Below are positions 1-5,562 of a DNA stretch of 8,275 bases, piece after piece. Positions within the stretch are counted from its first letter, which is position 1, and each line of letters starts with the position of its first letter. The stretch spans positions 1 through 8,275 of the forward strand of contig CAMWQQ010000063.1 of the NCBI GenBank assembly GCA_947176455.1, written 5' to 3'. The notes below the pieces were generated by a model. It was not told the origin of the DNA, searched no databases, and worked only from the letters and a program-made list of their open reading frames with translations. The position numbers and the translations under genes were made by a program. Source of the stretch: an uncultured Odoribacter sp. (GTDB lineage Bacteria; Bacteroidota; Bacteroidia; Bacteroidales; Marinifilaceae).

Positions 1-429
1 GTGCCCAATAACCTGATTCCTTACCTGACTCAGACCGTTGCCGGTATCCGGGAGCAGTTGAGCGTATTTGGGGACGACTACAATACGCCGGACGGTTCGG
101 CTATCCGTGATTACATTGACGTGGTCGATTTGGCGAAAGCCCATGTGGTGGCAATTCGTCGTCTGTTGGACGGGAAGAACAAGAGCAATTACGAATATTT
201 CAACATCGGAACCGGAAACGGCGTGTCCGTACTGGGGTTGATAAAGGCATTCGAGAAGGCTACCGGTGAAAAAGTGAATTACAAGATTGTCGGTCGTCGT
301 GCCGGAGACATTGAAAAGGTGTGGGCGGATACTTCTTATGCGAACAACGAATTGGGCTGGAAGGCCGTGGCTTCTTTGGAGGAAACCTTGGCAAACGCCT
401 GGCGTTGGCAGAAACATTTGATGAAATGA
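1..429 (+). CDS. galE: UDP-glucose 4-epimerase, C-terminal part (5' end outside window)
   Basis: This is the last 142 residues of an extended short-chain dehydrogenase/reductase that interconverts UDP-glucose and UDP-galactose with bound NAD, feeding the Leloir pathway and surface polysaccharide synthesis in the cytoplasm. The visible part is the substrate-binding half. It shows PNNLIPY near the start, VFGDDYNTPDGSAIRDYI (residues about 22-39) followed by VVDLAKAHV, FNIGTGNGVS (about 67-76), and the RRAGDIEKVWAD segment (about 99-110) with LGW just after it. These match the GalE C-terminal pattern. The Rossmann GxxGxxG and the catalytic YxxxK lie to the left of the window. The GTG at base 1 is simply the first in-frame codon and not a credible start, because a full GalE is about 340 residues. 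At the position equivalent to E. coli Tyr299 (from memory) there is a valine (residue 107 of the fragment). The gene ends in TGA and is followed by a strong terminator. Confidence 0.93.
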   Translation: MPNNLIPYLTQTVAGIREQLSVFGDDYNTPDGSAIRDYIDVVDLAKAHVVAIRRLLDGKNKSNYEYFNIGTGNGVSVLGLIKAFEKATGEKVNYKIVGRRAGDIEKVWADTSYANNELGWKAVASLEETLANAWRWQKHLMK

Positions 430-450
430 TGAATCCCTGAAAGGATATGA

Positions 451-482
451 AAAACGACTCCCGCAGGAGTCGTTTTTTTTTT
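451..482 (+). terminator. Rho-independent terminator after galE, possibly bidirectional
   Basis: CGACTCC (455-461) pairs perfectly with GGAGTCG (466-472) around the loop CGCA. The stem can be extended by AAAA (451-454) against the first T residues. A run of ten T (473-482) follows at once, which is the classic intrinsic terminator form for galE. On the opposite strand the same stem is followed by only four T, so it could also stop, less efficiently, the converging GT5-like gene, whose stop codon overlaps the T run. Confidence 0.9.
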
Positions 483-1305
483 ATTTCTTTGTTGGAGTTT
501 CCTCTAAAATCCGGTCGAAAAAGACGGCGTAGTTGTCGATGTATTCTTCCGGGGTCGTGTATTCCGTGACGGGTTTGCCTGATTTTGCCGCATATTCTTT
601 CAGTTCGGGGTCTACTTCCCGGCTGTTGAAGATGATGCCGTCGGAATAATCGAACGCCAGTTTGTTGACGTTGGTGTGGGTCGGATTCTTGAGAATCTCC
701 ACGTCTTTCAGCGTGATGTTGTCGCCGGTGATTTTATGGGCGAAGTCCGGATGCAAAGTGCCCTGGAACTGGTCGTTGTAAGTGGAGAAAACGACTTTCG
801 AGTGGGCGAACATCGGGTCCTCGCTGTATTCTTTTTTCAGGTACAGCGGAACCAGTGCCGTAATCCAGCCCTGGCAGTAGATTAAATCCGGCGCCCACCT
901 CAATTTTTTTACGGTTTCAAAGACGCCCCGTGCGAAGAAAATGGCGCGTTCGTCGTTGTCCGGGAAAAAAACGCCTTTTTCATCTTCGATGACGTATTTG
1001 CGCTGGAAATAGTCTTCGTTGTCGATGAAATACACCTGCATGCGGGCGGATTGTATGGAAGCGACTTTGATAATCAGGGGGTGGTCCGTGTTGTTGATGA
1101 TTAAGTTCATTCCTGACAAACGAATCACTTCGTGGAGCTGATTCCGTCTCTCGTTGATGCAACCATAGCGGGGCATAAATGTCCTGATTTCCTTGCCTTT
1201 TTCCTGAATGCCTTGCGGCAGAAAACGTCCGATGTGGGCCATTTCCGATTCAGGCAGGTAAGGCGTGATCTCTTGAGATATGAAAAGAATCTTTTTTTTC
1301 GCCAT
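481..1305 (-). CDS. One-domain GT5 (glycogen/starch synthase N-terminal domain) protein, probably non-catalytic
   Basis: The product is 274 residues if it starts at the ATG at 1303-1305 (MAKKKILFIS). An upstream in-frame ATG at 1341 would add 12 residues, but it lies upstream of a good -7 promoter element at 1329-1336, so I reject it. The fold looks like the N-terminal Rossmann domain of GT5 glycogen synthases: KILFISQEITPYL at the start, IRTFMPRYG (40-48), VYFIDNEDYF (91-100), APDLIYCQGW (138-147), VVFSTYN (171-177) and SDGIIFNS (221-228). A full glycogen synthase has about 480 residues; the whole C-terminal domain is absent and the protein ends naturally in TAA. Compared with E. coli GlgA (from memory), the Lys15-x-Gly-Gly loop reads PESE, Asp137 of HDWHA is Gly146, and His161 is Tyr176. 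Databases usually call such Bacteroidota proteins glycogen synthase. I infer a binding, regulatory or other role instead. Confidence 0.85.
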   Translation of the reverse strand: MAKKKILFISQEITPYLPESEMAHIGRFLPQGIQEKGKEIRTFMPRYGCINERRNQLHEVIRLSGMNLIINNTDHPLIIKVASIQSARMQVYFIDNEDYFQRKYVIEDEKGVFFPDNDERAIFFARGVFETVKKLRWAPDLIYCQGWITALVPLYLKKEYSEDPMFAHSKVVFSTYNDQFQGTLHPDFAHKITGDNITLKDVEILKNPTHTNVNKLAFDYSDGIIFNSREVDPELKEYAAKSGKPVTEYTTPEEYIDNYAVFFDRILEETPTKK

Positions 1306-1328
1306 AACTACGTTTCCCAAAAACCATA

Positions 1329-1359
1329 CAAAGATAGGCAAAATTGTTCATAATTAAAA
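1329..1359 (-). promoter_or_regulatory. Predicted Bacteroidota-type promoter for the GT5-like gene
   Basis: Read on the minus strand, TATCTTTG (1336 down to 1329) matches the Bacteroidota -7 consensus TAnnTTTG exactly. A TTTT (1359-1356) lies 19 bases upstream, one mismatch from the -33 TTTG. Transcription would begin near 1322 and give a leader of about 17 bases before the ATG at 1305. This also supports the shorter start. Prediction from pattern only. Confidence 0.5.
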
Positions 1360-1400
1360 GTCTTTGAGGAAAATTGAAATTTCCGGTTTCGCTTTGACGT

Positions 1401-1432
1401 CTTGCAGGCGTGGTGGAAGTTGTTTATATTTG
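1401..1432 (+). promoter_or_regulatory. Predicted Bacteroidota-type promoter for yraN
   Basis: TATATTTG at 1425-1432 matches the -7 consensus TAnnTTTG. CTTG at 1401-1404, 20 bases upstream, is a one-mismatch -33 element. The start of transcription would be near 1439, about 18 bases before the yraN ATG. It sits back to back with the minus-strand promoter at 1329-1359, so the two genes diverge from one 151-base intergenic region. Confidence 0.45.
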
Positions 1433-1456
1433 GATAGATTTTCAGTCGATTGAATC

Positions 1457-1810
1457 ATGGCGGAACACAATGAATTGGGCAGATTGGGTGAGGATAAGGC
1501 GGTAGCTTATCTGGTGCGGGAAGGGTTTGTCGTACTGGAACGCAATTGGCGTTCCAAGTGCGGGGAGTTGGATGTGATTTGCCAGAAAGACGGTCTGTTG
1601 GTGGTTGTCGAGGTGAAAACCCGGAGTGGTCTGGAGGAGCGACCCGAGGAATTGCTGGATTGGAGGAAAAGGCGGAATATGCGTCGGGTGGCGGATGCCT
1701 ATGTGAAGGCAAAAAACATCCGGCAGGAGGTCCGTTTCGATTTGGTGCTGGTTGCCGGAGAGGGCTTGGAGGTGGAGCACATAGAGGACGTCATTCAGGT
1801 GTTTGAGTGA
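1457..1810 (+). CDS. yraN: YraN/UPF0102 family endonuclease-fold protein
   Basis: This 117-residue protein belongs to the widespread UPF0102 (YraN) family, whose fold is related to archaeal Holliday-junction resolvases and restriction-type nucleases. No biochemical role is firmly established. Visible family marks are GRLGEDKAVAYLVREGF (8-24) with Glu12, RNWRSKCGELDVI (29-41) with Glu37 and Asp39, VEVKTR (51-56) with Glu52 and Lys54, and VRFDLVLV (92-99). Asp39, Glu52 and Lys54 make a PD-(D/E)xK-like metal site, and all of them are intact. The length is normal for the family (about 115-125). The ATG at 1457 fits because the family motif begins within ten residues and a promoter-like element ends 24 bases upstream. 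There is no strong Shine-Dalgarno site, as is usual in Bacteroidota. The gene stands between a divergent GT5-like gene and prfA, which has its own predicted promoter. Confidence 0.92.
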   Translation: MAEHNELGRLGEDKAVAYLVREGFVVLERNWRSKCGELDVICQKDGLLVVVEVKTRSGLEERPEELLDWRKRRNMRRVADAYVKAKNIRQEVRFDLVLVAGEGLEVEHIEDVIQVFE

Positions 1811-1866
1811 GCAACGAAGGTAAGCCGGCAATGGTGAGAGGAATTACTGATGCGGTTTGCGTCCGT

Positions 1867-1897
1867 TTTCAAATTAGCGCATTATTGTCTATTTTTG
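1867..1897 (+). promoter_or_regulatory. Predicted Bacteroidota-type promoter for prfA-pyrF
   Basis: TATTTTTG (1890-1897) matches TAnnTTTG exactly, and TTTC (1867-1870) lies 19 bases upstream as a one-mismatch -33 element. Transcription would begin near 1904, giving a leader of about 18 bases to the prfA ATG. The 111-base gap after yraN and this element suggest that prfA is not simply read from the yraN promoter. Confidence 0.5.
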
Positions 1898-1921
1898 TCC
1901 CCGATAAATAAAACGTAGCAG

Positions 1922-3028
1922 ATGGATGATTCATTGTTAGAGAAATTGGAGTCTTTTTACATCCGTTTCCAGGAAATCGGACAATTGATTACCGACCCGG
2001 AAGTGATTCAGGATATGAAACGGTATGTGCGTTTGACAAAGGAATACAAGGAGCTGGAGGAGATTACGGCCGCCGGGGACAAGTACAAGGCGGCGTTGCG
2101 CACGTTGGAAGAATCCAGGGAGATTCTGGCTACGGAGAAAGACCGGGAATTGTGCGAGATGGCGGAAGCGGAGTTGGCGGAGTTGACCGAGAAGTTGCCG
2201 ATTATGGAGCAGGACATCAAGATGTTGCTGATTCCTGCCGACCCGGAGGACGGCAAGAACGCTATTTTGGAAATCCGGGGCGGAACGGGCGGAGACGAGG
2301 CGTGTTTGTTTGCCGGTGACTTGTTCCGGATGTATGCCAAGTTTTGTGAGAAGAAAGGCTGGCGATTGGAGGTGTCCAGTTTTAACGAGGGCACTGCCGG
2401 CGGATACAAGGAGATTGTCGCCAGTGTGTCGGGTAGTGGCGTGTACGGTATTTTGAAATACGAGTCGGGGGTACATCGGGTGCAGCGGGTGCCGGAGACC
2501 GAGACGCAGGGACGGGTGCATACCTCTGCCGCAACGGTTGCCGTGTTGCCGGAAGCGGAGGAGTTTGACGTGCAAATCAACGAAGGGGAAATCAAATGGG
2601 ACACTTTCCGTTCTGGAGGTGCCGGCGGGCAGAATGTGAACAAGGTGGAGTCCGGCGTCCGGTTGCGGTATATGTGGAAAAATCCGAACACGGGCGTTTC
2701 GGAGGAAATCCTGATTGAGTGTACGGAAACCCGGGACCAGCCCAAAAACAAGGAGCGTGCTTTGGCGCGGTTGCGTACTTTTATTTACGACAAGGAGCAT
2801 CAGAAATACCTGGACGACATTTCAGCCAAACGGAAGACCATGGTGAGTACCGGCGACCGTTCGGCTAAAATCAGGACGTACAACTATCCGCAGGGGCGGG
2901 TGACCGACCACCGGATTAATTTTACCCTCTATAATCTGCAAGCCGTGGTGGACGGGGAGTTGGATGAAATCATCGAAAAGTTGCAGATAGAGGAGAATAC
3001 GGAGCGGTTGAAAGCGAGCGGATTGTAA
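1922..3028 (+). CDS. prfA: Peptide chain release factor 1
   Basis: RF1 recognises UAA and UAG in the ribosomal A site and triggers hydrolysis of peptidyl-tRNA. The 368-residue product (E. coli RF1 has 360) has the charged, helical N-terminal domain (about 1-105), the PCRF region with [23 protein letters not shown], and the RF-1 catalytic domain. The codon-recognition PxT tripeptide is Pro191-Glu192-Thr193 within [19 protein letters not shown], which identifies RF1 and not RF2 (SPF motif). The GGQ motif is at 235-237 in [15 protein letters not shown]; Gln237 would be methylated by Prm[12 protein letters not shown] and [15 protein letters not shown], typical of the family, follow. RF2-type programmed frameshifting is not expected, and the frame is continuous. 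The ATG at 1922 follows a predicted promoter by 24 bases. pyrF begins 35 bases after the stop in the same direction, so the two are probably co-transcribed. Confidence 0.98.
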   Translation: MDDSLLEKLESFYIRFQEIGQLITDPEVIQDMKRYVRLTKEYKELEEITAAGDKYKAALRTLEESREILATEKDRELCEMAEAELAELTEKLPIMEQDIKMLLIPADPEDGKNAILEIRGGTGGDEACLFAGDLFRMYAKFCEKKGWRLEVSSFNEGTAGGYKEIVASVSGSGVYGILKYESGVHRVQRVPETETQGRVHTSAATVAVLPEAEEFDVQINEGEIKWDTFRSGGAGGQNVNKVESGVRLRYMWKNPNTGVSEEILIECTETRDQPKNKERALARLRTFIYDKEHQKYLDDISAKRKTMVSTGDRSAKIRTYNYPQGRVTDHRINFTLYNLQAVVDGELDEIIEKLQIEENTERLKASGL

Positions 3029-3063
3029 GCGGACGAAAATATTTATATTTAAAATTAGATAGG

Positions 3064-3891
3064 ATGGATTACACTCAATTGTTTGAGCAGATAAAAAAGA
3101 AGAAATCTTTTCTCTGCGTCGGTTTGGATTCCGATATGGCTAAAATTCCGGCACATTTGCTGAATGCGGTAGACCCCGTATTTGAATTCAACAAGGCGAT
3201 TATTGAGGCGACTGCCGAGGTTGCCATCGCTTACAAGCCCAACATCGCTTTTTATGAAAGCCGGGGCGTGGAGGGTTGGATGAGCCTGGAAAAGACGATT
3301 CGGTATATCAAGAAAAATTATCCGGAGATTTTTACCATTGCGGATGCCAAGCGGGGAGATATCGGCAACACTTCCCAGATGTATGCGAAGGCGTTTTTGC
3401 AGACGCTGGATTTCGATTCCATTACGGTGGCACCGTATATGGGAGAAGATTCCGTGACGCCTTTCCTGCAATACGAGGGGAAATGGGTGATTTTGCTGGC
3501 GTTGACCTCCAATAAGGGTGCTTTTGATTTCCAGTTCTTCGACAGTGAAGGGGAAAAACTGTATGAGAAAGTGCTGAAAAAATCCCAGGAATGGGGAGAC
3601 GCCCGGAATATGATGTATGTCGTGGGGGCGACGAAAGCTGAAATGTTGGAGGGGATTCGTCGGATTGTGCCCGACCATTTCCTGTTGGTGCCCGGTGTCG
3701 GAGCACAGGGAGGCAGTCTGGAGGAGGTTGCCAAATACGGTATGAATGCCCATTGCGGTCTGATTGTCAACTCTTCCCGGGGCATCATCTTTGCGGATCA
3801 TACCGAAAACTTTGCCGTGCGTGCCGGAGAGGAAGCCCGGAAACTCCAGAAGGATATGGAGCGGTTGCTAAAGGAAAAGGGTGTCTGCTAA
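3064..3891 (+). CDS. pyrF: Orotidine 5'-phosphate decarboxylase, type 2
   Basis: This enzyme carries out the last step of de novo UMP synthesis, decarboxylating OMP. The 275-residue product is in the size range of the long type 2 subfamily (about 270-280) and longer than the E. coli-type enzyme (about 245). Seen along the TIM barrel are FLCVGLD (16-22), [11 protein letters not shown] (56-66) with Lys58, the catalytic signature [11 protein letters not shown] (94-104) with Asp94, Lys96 and Asp99, TVAPYMG (121-127), VVGAT (186-190), PGVGAQGG (210-217) and the phosphate-binding NSSRGI (236-241) with Arg239. All expected catalytic residues are present. The start at 3064 gives the family N-terminus, and GATAGG lies immediately upstream. 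The 35-base gap after prfA has only an imperfect promoter-like TATATTTA (3044-3051), so read-through from prfA is likely. A long stem-loop follows the stop. Confidence 0.97.
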   Translation: MDYTQLFEQIKKKKSFLCVGLDSDMAKIPAHLLNAVDPVFEFNKAIIEATAEVAIAYKPNIAFYESRGVEGWMSLEKTIRYIKKNYPEIFTIADAKRGDIGNTSQMYAKAFLQTLDFDSITVAPYMGEDSVTPFLQYEGKWVILLALTSNKGAFDFQFFDSEGEKLYEKVLKKSQEWGDARNMMYVVGATKAEMLEGIRRIVPDHFLLVPGVGAQGGSLEEVAKYGMNAHCGLIVNSSRGIIFADHTENFAVRAGEEARKLQKDMERLLKEKGVC

Positions 3892-3919
3892 AATACGGGA
3901 ACTTATATTATTTATTAGG

Positions 3920-3954
3920 CAAATCCGTTGCTTCATTTCGAAGCAGCGGATTTG
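3920..3954. terminator. Stem-loop between converging pyrF and vitamin B6 kinase genes
   Basis: Bases 3920-3934 pair with 3940-3954: 15 bp including one G-U pair, with a five-base loop (ATTTC). It lies 28 bases after the pyrF stop and 15 bases beyond the kinase stop codon on the other strand. The T-rich tail on the plus strand (TTGTTGT) is weak and the minus-strand side has none, so it may act in both directions as a terminator or as an mRNA 3'-end stabiliser. Confidence 0.7.
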
Positions 3955-3969
3955 TTGTATGGGCTTACC

Positions 3970-4830
3970 TTATCCGATTTGTTCGTAAGTGAAGTAGGGA
4001 AGCGGTTCCACCAGGTAGTGGAGTGCCTTTTCCTGATTCATGCCGTCCAAGGGGTCGTGGACGTGTCCGAAAGTGGCTTTGATGCCCATGTTGATGAAAT
4101 GCACGGCTCTTTCGACGGCTTCGGGCAGGCTGTCGCCGTTGAGCAGGCAGCCGGTGATGACGCTGGCGAAGGCGTCGCCGGTTCCGGGATAGGTGGCGGG
4201 GACGTAATCGCTGCACACCCGCCACATCCGGTGGTCGGTCCGGTTGTAAGCGATGGTTGCTATGTTTTTGTTCTTTTCTGCCGGTGGTGCGGAGGTGATG
4301 ATGCAATATTCCGGTCCCAGTTCGCTAAGTTCCCGGCACCATGCAAAAGCCTCCTCAGGGGTGAGGTTCGGACGGCAGGAACGGTTTAAAAGCAGTGCCG
4401 CTTCGGTGAGGTTGGGGGTAATCACTTTGGCTTGGGAGCAGAGTTGTCGCATGCCTTCCACCATTTGTTCGTCCATGCCGGGGTAGAGTTGCCCGTGATC
4501 TCCCAGGACCGGGTCCACCAGAATGAAATTGTCGGGTTGCTTGAAATCGTTGAAAAAGCCTTTTACAATCTGCATCTGCCGATAGGAGGCAAGGTAGCCG
4601 GAATAAAGGGCGTCAAAGTGTAGCCGGAGTTCTTTCCAGTGGTCTATGATCGGTTGCATCTGGTCGGAAAGGTCGAAACTGCGGAAATCCTTGTATTCGC
4701 TGTGGGCTGAAAGTATGGCTGTCGGCAGGGGGCATACCTGATAACCCATATAGGACAGAATGGGAATGGCTACCGTCAGGGAAGCTCTTCCGTAACCGGA
4801 GAGGTCGTGGATTGCTGCAATTTTTTTCAT
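3970..4830 (-). CDS. Pyridoxamine/pyridoxal kinase (PdxK/PdxY family)
   Basis: This 286-residue ribokinase-superfamily enzyme phosphorylates B6 vitamers at the 5' hydroxyl with ATP, salvaging pyridoxal, pyridoxamine or pyridoxine towards PLP. E. coli PdxY has 287 residues. Visible elements are HDLSGYGRAS (8-17, substrate-binding N-terminus), PTAILSAH (36-43), DPVLGDHG (106-113), VITPNLTEA (136-144, the PN-E motif), and the anion hole GTGDAF (216-221), whose Asp219 is the expected catalytic base. The start is ATGAAAAAAATTGC and the family motif begins at once, so no other start fits. The ORF6N gene ends 26 bases upstream on the same strand, and I found no exact TAnnTTTG element in the gap or in the end of that gene, so the kinase may depend on transcription from further upstream. 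Sequence alone does not decide between the PdxK and PdxY labels or the preferred vitamer, so I give no symbol. Confidence 0.93.
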   Translation of the reverse strand: MKKIAAIHDLSGYGRASLTVAIPILSYMGYQVCPLPTAILSAHSEYKDFRSFDLSDQMQPIIDHWKELRLHFDALYSGYLASYRQMQIVKGFFNDFKQPDNFILVDPVLGDHGQLYPGMDEQMVEGMRQLCSQAKVITPNLTEAALLLNRSCRPNLTPEEAFAWCRELSELGPEYCIITSAPPAEKNKNIATIAYNRTDHRMWRVCSDYVPATYPGTGDAFASVITGCLLNGDSLPEAVERAVHFINMGIKATFGHVHDPLDGMNQEKALHYLVEPLPYFTYEQIG

Positions 4831-4856
4831 AGGTCAAGAATCGAGATTGATGGCTT

Positions 4857-5297
4857 TTATTCTATTTTGGATTTTTTGATGCGTTCACGTTTTAGGTTTC
4901 TGACTTGCGTGAAGGTTTCAATGATGGCAAATGTTACATTTAATGCGCTCTTGCTCTTCAGTATTGTAGCAAGCATATACAATCCTTTCTCTGTAAATGC
5001 CTTTGGAAGTGTTCTGCTTTTGGGAGAAAGTTTTGTGGTCGAAAATTTCGACCGCAAAATAGTCGCTTCCTCAGGAGACAGAATAAACATGTAATCCTCC
5101 GGAAATTTATCAGGGTTATTACGTACTGCCTCGTTGACCCTCTTTGTTTCAACACCATAAAGATTTGCCACATCGGCATCGACAATTATCGGTATATCCC
5201 TGATTACTACTATGCTTTCACGAACAGCAGTCAGAAGTTTGGGGGGTAATTCTGTTGTATGCTTCACCATATTCATTTCTTTTTGCTGTTTGCTCAT
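4857..5297 (-). CDS. ORF6N domain-containing protein (phage-type DNA-binding domain)
   Basis: The product has 146 residues. An ORF6N domain (Pfam PF10543 type, found in phage antirepressor-like and DNA-interacting proteins) spans about 24-113: ESIVVIRDIPIIVDADVANLYGVETK (27-52), RVNEAVRNNPDKFPEDYMFIL (53-73), then AFTEKGLYMLATILKSKSA (100-118). A basic, lysine-rich tail (RNLKRERIKKSK) ends the protein. The ATG at 5297 has AAGGTG nine bases upstream, which favours it over the internal Met8 and Met10. Many Bacteroidota genomes carry orphan genes of this kind; function is unknown and a regulatory, DNA-binding role is inferred. There is no second phage antirepressor domain (such as ANT or KilA-C). 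Composition is more AT-rich than the neighbours, which suggests transfer. It lies 26 bases before the vitamin B6 kinase on the same strand. Confidence 0.88.
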   Translation of the reverse strand: MSKQQKEMNMVKHTTELPPKLLTAVRESIVVIRDIPIIVDADVANLYGVETKRVNEAVRNNPDKFPEDYMFILSPEEATILRSKFSTTKLSPKSRTLPKAFTEKGLYMLATILKSKSALNVTFAIIETFTQVRNLKRERIKKSKIE

Positions 5298-5356
5298 AGT
5301 TCATGCACCTTCAATGTTGTTGGTGAAATTTTCACTAATGTATATTGAATATAACA

Positions 5357-5364
5357 CAAAGTTA
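5357..5364 (-). promoter_or_regulatory. Predicted -7 promoter element for the ORF6N gene
   Basis: On the minus strand this reads TAACTTTG, an exact match to TAnnTTTG, placed 60 bases before the ATG. I see no good -33 TTTG at 18-20 bases upstream, so the call rests on the -7 element alone. Confidence 0.3.
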
Positions 5365-5449
5365 TTGGTTTTATTAGAGATACAGGAATTTTTGTCATAG
5401 AAAATCTCTCATAGGATGCTTGTTGCCATTTATGTCTTTAGGATAAAAT

Positions 5450-5482
5450 CCATATTTTTAAATATGCGAGATAAAAATATGG
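5450..5482. repeat. 11-bp perfect inverted repeat upstream of the glnN promoter
   Basis: CCATATTTTTA (5450-5460) is repeated inverted as TAAAAATATGG (5472-5482) with an 11-base spacer, so the arm centres are 22 bases apart, about two helical turns. The left arm is also part of a smaller palindrome, CATATTT-TT-AAATATG (5451-5466). The pair ends nine bases before the predicted -33 element of glnN and its centre is about 61 bases upstream of the estimated start point, a position typical of activator sites. It could be an operator; the protein is unknown. Confidence 0.55.
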
Positions 5483-5490
5483 GGGTATAT

Positions 5491-5520
5491 CTTGGAATTA
5501 AAGATAATTTATTAAATTTG
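5491..5520 (+). promoter_or_regulatory. Predicted Bacteroidota-type promoter for glnN
   Basis: TAAATTTG (5513-5520) matches TAnnTTTG exactly, and CTTG (5491-5494) lies 18 bases upstream as a one-mismatch -33 element. The start would be near 5527, giving a leader of about 36 bases that is A/T-rich up to the ATG. Confidence 0.5.
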
Positions 5521-5521
5521 A

Positions 5522-5537
5522 CCCTATAAAAATAGGG
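5522..5537 (+). repeat. Short perfect hairpin at the predicted glnN transcription start
   Basis: CCCTAT (5522-5527) pairs with ATAGGG (5532-5537) around AAAA. It begins one base after the -7 element and therefore overlaps the likely start point. This position suits an operator better than a terminator, since no T run follows. The right side (ATAAAAATAGGGGT) also resembles 5471-5486 in direct orientation. Confidence 0.5.
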
Positions 5538-5562
5538 GTTTAATTTTAAAAACCGATAAATT

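Larger units (their letters stand above)
5298..5562. other. AT-rich divergent intergenic region between the ORF6N gene and glnN
   Basis: These 265 bases carry no gene I can support. They are visibly the most AT-rich part of the window. They contain a promoter-like element facing the ORF6N gene (5357-5364), a promoter-like pair facing glnN (5491-5520), a spaced inverted repeat upstream of the latter (5450-5482) and a short hairpin at its predicted transcription start (5522-5537). No tRNA, riboswitch signature or insertion-sequence end was recognised. Confidence 0.7.

Noticed and set aside
1292..1299. A run of eight A residues in codons 3-5 of the GT5-like gene as a phase-variation tract
   Set aside because: AAA/AAG lysine codons explain it, eight is short for slippage switching, and the gene is not of a type usually phase-varied.
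1306..1341. Upstream in-frame ATG of the GT5-like gene adding 12 residues
   Set aside because: The extension (MPIFVWFLGNVV) would be encoded across the predicted -7 element at 1329-1336, and the family N-terminus is the KILFISQE strand right after the ATG at 1305.
1937..2800. A 287-codon open frame opposite prfA
   Set aside because: It is a shadow of the prfA coding strand with no family features and no promoter or leader of its own.
3044..3051. TATATTTA as a separate pyrF promoter
   Set aside because: It has one mismatch at the most conserved last base of the -7 element and lies only 12 bases before the ATG, leaving almost no leader; read-through from prfA is simpler.
5416..5529. A 37-codon plus-strand frame (ATG after ATAGG) in the glnN upstream region
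   Set aside because: It runs through the predicted glnN promoter and both inverted repeats, is composed of AT-rich codons and resembles nothing known to me. A leader peptide cannot be excluded, but there is no positive support.
5537..5554. Second hairpin GGTTT/AAACC in the glnN leader as a riboswitch-like alternative to 5522-5537
   Set aside because: Only five base pairs with an A/T-rich loop; overlap with the first hairpin is a single base, and no terminator or masked start codon results. Likely chance in AT-rich sequence.
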